DNA of 8,796 nt from DASPKW01 sp038244055. Its GTDB lineage: Bacteria > Planctomycetota > Phycisphaerae > Tepidisphaerales > Tepidisphaeraceae. The position numbers and the translations under genes are program-made. This document shows, piece by piece, positions 1 to 3,506 of this stretch. The stretch is from the NCBI GenBank assembly GCA_038244055.1, contig JBBRTW010000302.1:1-8796 (forward strand), in the 5' to 3' direction. Numbering within the stretch: the stretch's first letter is position 1; the number at the start of each line of letters is the position of its first letter. The notes under the pieces are model-generated. The model had not been told where the DNA came from, made no database searches, and saw nothing but the letters and a program-made list of their open reading frames with translations.

Positions 1-380
1 GTTTGCAGGGGATCAGCGATTCCTACTACGAGGCCGCCAAGATCGATGGGGCCGGTCCGTGGGCCCGCTTCCGCCACATCACCCTGCCGCTGATCACGCC
101 GATGATTTTCTTCAACCTGGTGCTGGGCGTCATCGGCGCGTTTCAGACTTTCACGCAGGTCTTCATCATGACCGGCAATACCGGAAACCCGCCCGGCGGC
201 CCGGATAACTCAACGCTGATGTACGTCGTCTATCTCTACCGGCAGGCGTTCGAATATTTCCAGATGGGCCGCGCCAGCGCCATGGCCTGGATTCTCCTGG
301 CGATCCTGCTCCTTTTCACCTACGTCCAGTTCCGCCAGAGCCGCAGGTGGGTGCATTATGAAGGGGGGGAGGATGATTAG
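1..380 (+). CDS. Sugar ABC transporter permease, MalF/UgpA type (5'-truncated by window edge)
   Basis: This is the C-terminal ~125 residues of an inner-membrane permease of a carbohydrate ABC importer. The gene is open at the window's left edge; the TTG at 3 is almost certainly an internal Leu codon, as family members read GLQGI at this place. Seen: the EAA cytoplasmic loop (YYEAAKIDGAGPWARFRHIT, about codons 8-27), which couples the permease to the ATPase subunit. It is followed by a membrane segment (MIFFNLVLGVIGAFQTF), a Gly/Pro-rich outer loop (TGNTGNPPGGPDNST), and a last membrane segment (MAWILLAILLLFTYVQF) ending in a basic cytoplasmic tail. This is the usual end of binding-protein-dependent permeases of the MalF/UgpA/LacF group. 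The stop TAG lies inside the next permease gene, so the two are translationally overlapped and form one operon. The substrate-binding protein and the rest of this permease should lie upstream. The exact sugar cannot be read from sequence. Confidence 0.93.
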   Translation, partial: LQGISDSYYEAAKIDGAGPWARFRHITLPLITPMIFFNLVLGVIGAFQTFTQVFIMTGNTGNPPGGPDNSTLMYVVYLYRQAFEYFQMGRASAMAWILLAILLLFTYVQFRQSRRWVHYEGGEDD

Positions 381-1515
381 GCGCGCGATGCTTTACGGAA
401 TCGCCCTCCTCGGTGTGGTCGTGCTCCTGGCTCCATTTCTTTGGACCCTCAGCACCTCCCTCAAAACCCGCCAGCAGGTTTACTCCCAGCCGGCGCAGAT
501 GATCCCGACGACCTTCTGGTGGCAGAAGCCGGGCGCTGCCGAGGCGCTTCAAGTAGCGGTGCGCGAAACCATCCGCGAGCCGGCCGTCCTGATCTCGCCG
601 ACTCAGGGCACGCGCCAAGGCCAGATCATCGCCCTCCGCAAGGTCGTCTGGGATGAACTGGGCGGCCGGGTCAAACTGCGCGCCCTCCCCGACCCGGTCG
701 AGGCGAAACTGATCGAAGATCGCCCGGCCGGCGTCGCGGAGATTTCCATCCTGAATCCGCCCGAGGGCCGTGCGCAGCAGACCTTGTTCGTCTCGCCCGC
801 CGAGATCACCGAACGCGCCGACCCGCAGTTTTCCAACTACCGCGAGGCATGGAATGCCTTCGCGCCGGTGAACTTCGGCTGGTTCGTCCTCAACACTTTC
901 ACCATCACGCTCATCGCCATCATCGGCCAGACCCTTTCCTGCTCGCTGGTCGCCTACGGCTTCGCCCGCTTTCGCTTTCGCGGCCGAAAACCGCTGTTTC
1001 TCCTGCTCCTCTCCACCATGATGCTCCCCAGCCAGGTGACCCTCATCCCCGTCTTCCTCATCGGGCGCAAGCTCGGAATGATCGACACCTTTGGCCCGTT
1101 GACCCTCCCCGCCTGGTTCGCCCAGAGCGCTTTCAGCATCTTCCTCCTCCGCCAGTTTTTCATGACCATCCCGCGCGATCTCGATGAAGCCGCGATGATC
1201 GATGGCTGCGGGCCGCTGCGTTTCTGGTGGCAGATCCTGATGCCCCTCTCCAAACCCGCGATCACCACCGTCGCCGTGCTCGGATTCATCGCCCACTGGG
1301 ACGATTTCTTCGGCCCACTGATCTATCTCTCCAGCCTCCCCAAATACACCGTCAGCCTCGCCCTGCGCCTCTACGCCGATCAGCAGCAGACTGAGATTCA
1401 TCTCCTCATGGCCGCCGCCCTGATCCATATCGCGCCGGTGCTGGTGCTGTTCTTCATTGCCCAGCGCTATTTCGTGAAGGGCGTCGCAGTGAGAGGAATC
1501 GGCGGCGAAACGTGA
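358..1515 (+). CDS. Sugar ABC transporter permease, MalG/UgpE type, with a ~100-residue extracytoplasmic insertion
   Basis: Second permease of the carbohydrate importer, 385 residues against roughly 270-300 usual for the family. Seen: a first membrane helix (about 12-32), then the usual SLKTRQQVYSQPAQMIP segment. Next comes an inserted hydrophilic stretch (about 57-155) before the family pattern resumes at SNYREAW (159-165). Helices follow at about 176-200, 212-235, 250-268, 300-318 and 350-370. The EAA loop is DEAAMIDGCGPLRFWWQILMP at 276-296. The start ATG at 358 has AGGTGG seven bases upstream and overlaps the preceding permease by 23 bp. ATG 373 is an alternative, with GGAGG directly against it. 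The protein would pair with the upstream permease in the membrane and dock on a MsmK/UgpC-type ATPase not present here; planctomycetal sugar importers often use an unlinked ATPase. The inserted loop faces the binding-protein side, so it may contact the substrate-binding protein as the large MalF periplasmic loop does (inference). Confidence 0.93.
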   Translation: MKGGRMIRRAMLYGIALLGVVVLLAPFLWTLSTSLKTRQQVYSQPAQMIPTTFWWQKPGAAEALQVAVRETIREPAVLISPTQGTRQGQIIALRKVVWDELGGRVKLRALPDPVEAKLIEDRPAGVAEISILNPPEGRAQQTLFVSPAEITERADPQFSNYREAWNAFAPVNFGWFVLNTFTITLIAIIGQTLSCSLVAYGFARFRFRGRKPLFLLLLSTMMLPSQVTLIPVFLIGRKLGMIDTFGPLTLPAWFAQSAFSIFLLRQFFMTIPRDLDEAAMIDGCGPLRFWWQILMPLSKPAITTVAVLGFIAHWDDFFGPLIYLSSLPKYTVSLALRLYADQQQTEIHLLMAAALIHIAPVLVLFFIAQRYFVKGVAVRGIGGET

Positions 1516-1520
1516 TGACT

Positions 1521-1592
1521 GCGATGAAAACTAAGTTTGCGATGAAAACTAAGTTTGCGATGAAAGCTAAGTTTGCGAGGAAAACTAAAAAC
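1521..1592 (+). repeat. 18-bp tandem repeat, three full units plus a decaying fourth
   Basis: Units GCGATGAAAACTAAGTTT run back to back at 1521-1538, 1539-1556 and 1557-1574 (the third has one change, AAAGCTA). A degenerate fourth at 1575-1592 starts GCGAGGAAAACTAA and runs into AAAACTA heptamers. The array begins six bases after the MalG-type stop codon. There are no spacers, so this is not CRISPR. The unit's AAACT/AGTTT halves are almost self-complementary. Function unknown. Confidence 0.9.
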
Positions 1593-1655
1593 TAAAAACT
1601 TAAAGCAGCGAAGCATTCTTGCCGGCCCGCGCTTGCAAGACACGATTCTCAAGGG

Positions 1656-1785
1656 GTCATGCTGAGCGCAGCGAAGCATCTTGCATGTAGGCTGGGGGAC
1701 ATTCGAAAGATCCGGGCGGCCTCGACGTTCGAAGCAAGATCCCTTCGGCAAGCTCAGGGCAGGCTCTTCGCAAGCTCAGGATGAC
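1656..1785. repeat. Inner inverted REP-like repeat cluster
   Basis: The left copy at 1656-1684 reads GTCATGCTGAGCGCAGCGAA followed by GCATCTTGC. The opposite copy at 1734-1758 reads GCAAGATCCCTTCGGCAAGC then TCAGG; its reverse complement (CCTGAGCTTGCCGAAGGGAT, then CTTGC) aligns with the left copy. A further right-hand partial copy lies at 1762-1785 (GCAAGCTCAGG occurs at 1748-1758 and again at 1770-1780). A left-hand fragment (CAGCGAAGCATTCTTGC) lies at 1606-1622. The TCATCCTGAGC...GAAGGATCTTGC pattern resembles dispersed intergenic palindromes seen in many environmental bacterial genomes. That resemblance is from memory and unsearched. Confidence 0.75.
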
Positions 1786-1812
1786 AGTACCGCCTCAGGA
1801 TGACAGTACCGC
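1775..1812 (+). repeat. 19-bp direct tandem duplication
   Basis: CTCAGGATGACAGTACCGC occurs at 1775-1793 and again immediately at 1794-1812, identical. It duplicates the end of the REP-like copy. Identity suggests a recent slippage or recombination event. Confidence 0.9.
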
Positions 1813-1895
1813 CTATTTCGGGACCCTCTGAGTTTTTAGTTTTGTCCGCCTTCGCAGCTTTAAGTTTTTCGTTTTTCGTTTTTAGTTTTGTCGAA

Positions 1896-3446
1896 CTACG
1901 GTTTCCCATAATTCCTCGCCGAATCATCGATAATCAGAACCCAATCCTGCTTCGCCCCCGCGCTGGGGGCTGCGAACACGACATTCCCCGACTTCGCTAT
2001 CGTCGTCACCGCCGATGATCGCCCCGTGCGCGGGCTGTACCAACGCACGTTCACCTGCGTGCCCGAAAGTTTGCCGAGGTTGATCGTCACCGACCCGCCA
2101 CTGGCCAGGTAAACAAACGCATAGGAGCCATCGGCCGCGCGCGTCGCCTGATTGTGATTCGCCCCCGTCCCGGCCGCGCTGACCAGCAGCGATTGATCCG
2201 GCACCCGATTCAGCAGCGGCCGCGAGCCCATCAGCCGCGCGATGTACCGCATCGAATACGCTCCCAGCGAATTGAGCGAATCCTTCCAACTGGCATCGGC
2301 GAACTCATTGTTGTCGGCGGCACTTTTGGCGAACTGCCAGACATTGTTATTGCCGAAGGTCACTCCATGCGCGCCGGCGAACAGGGCCCAGTAGTCGGTC
2401 TTGCGCACGTCCCAGTCGGTGGCGCGGGGATTGGCGGGGTTGATGCCGTAGGGGATGTCTTCGTAAACCGGCTCGATATCCATCGCCGGCCGGTGCGGCG
2501 TGCGGGCGTAGTCGGCCGCGATCAGCGTGTAGTTGGTCGCGTTGGCGCCGTGGCCGGAGACGACATTGTTCATATCCAGCCAGGCATCGTTATTGAACCA
2601 GGTCGCCGAAGTCTGGAGGTAGGTCGGATGGTACTGGACGGTGAGCTTCGTCACATCGCGATTGGTCGCTCCCCGCGCGATCCCGGCCACGACTTCGCGC
2701 CACAAATTCGGCCCCAGTGGGTTGTCGTTTCCCGCGACATCGCCCCCCATGGTCCAGATGATCTTGGCCGTCCCATAGCGCCGGCCCAGGAATCGGCCAT
2801 ATTGCCAGGCCGAGATGGCGTCGAACTTTCCATCGGCCGACCAACTGCTGTCGAGGGGCACCATCGCAACCCACAGGCCGAGTGAATTGGCCTTTGCGAC
2901 GACGTAATCGACATATTGGAAATAGGCCTCGTTGGGGGTCAGCGGGTCATTGTTGACGAAGGCCTTGTCACCGTAGGCGTTGCCCTTGCTGAAGCGCGCG
3001 TTGACCTCGGGCTCGATGACCGTAAAGCCCAGGGCGGCGCGGCTGGAAAGATAAAGATCGGCCTCGGCGCGAGTGGTTTTGTCGAAGAGATGCCAGGCCG
3101 CCTCGCCCATGTAAAAGAAGGGTGTGCCATCGGGGTAAGTCAGTGCATGCCCATCGGCGCTGGCGATGAGCTGATTGACGTTGGCGTTGCGGAGTGCGAG
3201 GGTCTTGCCGCTTTTGAAAGGGGTCGCGCGAAGGGTGGCCGCGCCCGCTGAAGATTGTCGCAGAGCCAGCGTTTTCCCGCTCTTCCCGGCCGAAACAGTC
3301 AACGCCGCCGGCGCAGGCGCGGTCTGCGTTACCGATGAGCCGGAGACGGACAAAAACGTGCGGTCTTCGAGTGGCTCGAAGAGCGGTGCGGGGGATTTCG
3401 GCCTGGATTTCGACATGTGCGGCATTGTAGGCGGTGGAACTTGCAT
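1896..3446 (-). CDS. Exported DUF4038-family glycoside hydrolase (GH140/apiosidase-like), compact paralogue
   Basis: Probable extracytoplasmic glycoside hydrolase of 516 residues. Seen: the planctomycetal N-terminal motif LFEPLEDRTFLSVSG (22-36); a low-complexity linker with KSGKTLALR twice (55-63 and 78-86); a DUF4038-type (beta/alpha)8 barrel from about 95 to 395; and a C-terminal beta domain of the Collagen_bind_2 type (about 398-508, ending DWVLIIDDS). Candidate catalytic acids are D236 in WTMGGD and E325 in MDIEPVYED. They occupy places like those of the catalytic Asp and Glu of GH140 apiosidase BT1012 (family knowledge; exact alignment not run). The substrate is therefore uncertain; GH140 enzymes act on apiose in rhamnogalacturonan II, but DUF4038 is broader. 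No clear Shine-Dalgarno precedes any start; ATGs also occur at 3425 and 3416. The last (MSKSRPK...) puts the LEP motif near residue 15, as usual, and may be the true start. The gene lies 60 bp downstream of its larger paralogue, so it is probably cotranscribed, and is convergent with the importer genes. Automatic pipelines may call this 'collagenase'; nothing here supports that. Confidence 0.88.
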   Translation of the reverse strand: MQVPPPTMPHMSKSRPKSPAPLFEPLEDRTFLSVSGSSVTQTAPAPAALTVSAGKSGKTLALRQSSAGAATLRATPFKSGKTLALRNANVNQLIASADGHALTYPDGTPFFYMGEAAWHLFDKTTRAEADLYLSSRAALGFTVIEPEVNARFSKGNAYGDKAFVNNDPLTPNEAYFQYVDYVVAKANSLGLWVAMVPLDSSWSADGKFDAISAWQYGRFLGRRYGTAKIIWTMGGDVAGNDNPLGPNLWREVVAGIARGATNRDVTKLTVQYHPTYLQTSATWFNNDAWLDMNNVVSGHGANATNYTLIAADYARTPHRPAMDIEPVYEDIPYGINPANPRATDWDVRKTDYWALFAGAHGVTFGNNNVWQFAKSAADNNEFADASWKDSLNSLGAYSMRYIARLMGSRPLLNRVPDQSLLVSAAGTGANHNQATRAADGSYAFVYLASGGSVTINLGKLSGTQVNVRWYSPRTGRSSAVTTIAKSGNVVFAAPSAGAKQDWVLIIDDSARNYGKP

Positions 3447-3506
3447 TAGGGAACGTCGGGTTTTGTATTCAAGACGCCGGAGAGCAAACCTGAATTACGT
3501 CAATTC

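Larger units (their letters stand above)
1581..1889. repeat. Outer inverted repeat of AAAACTA-type heptamers between convergent genes
   Basis: The left arm, 1581-1613, is made of AAAACTA, AAAACTA, AAAACTT and then AAAGCAGCGAAG. The right arm, 1850-1889, read on the minus strand gives AAAACTA, AAAACGA, AAAACGA, AAAACTT and then AAAGCTGCGAAG. It is the same sequence with one extra heptamer and a few substitutions. The arms enclose about 236 bp that hold a second, inner inverted pair. A 15-bp piece of the right arm (GTTTTTAGTTTTGTC, 1878-1892) also occurs directly at 1832-1846. Lying between two convergent genes, the structure could act as a bidirectional terminator, since the right arm is T-rich on the plus strand; this is inference. 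Confidence 0.8.

Noticed and set aside
316..1428. Long minus-strand frame opposite the MalG-type permease
   Set aside because: Antisense shadow of a clear permease gene; the product is Gly/Asp/Glu-rich with no family pattern.
1521..1592. Possible CRISPR array
   Set aside because: The 18-bp units are directly adjacent with no spacers, and no cas gene is near.
2154..2885. Plus-strand frame opposite the compact hydrolase
   Set aside because: Shadow of the catalytic barrel coding frame.
3195..3284. SGKT in the compact hydrolase read as a P-loop
   Set aside because: It lacks the upstream Gly-x4-Gly spacing and any nucleotide-binding fold; it lies in a low-complexity linker after the export motif.
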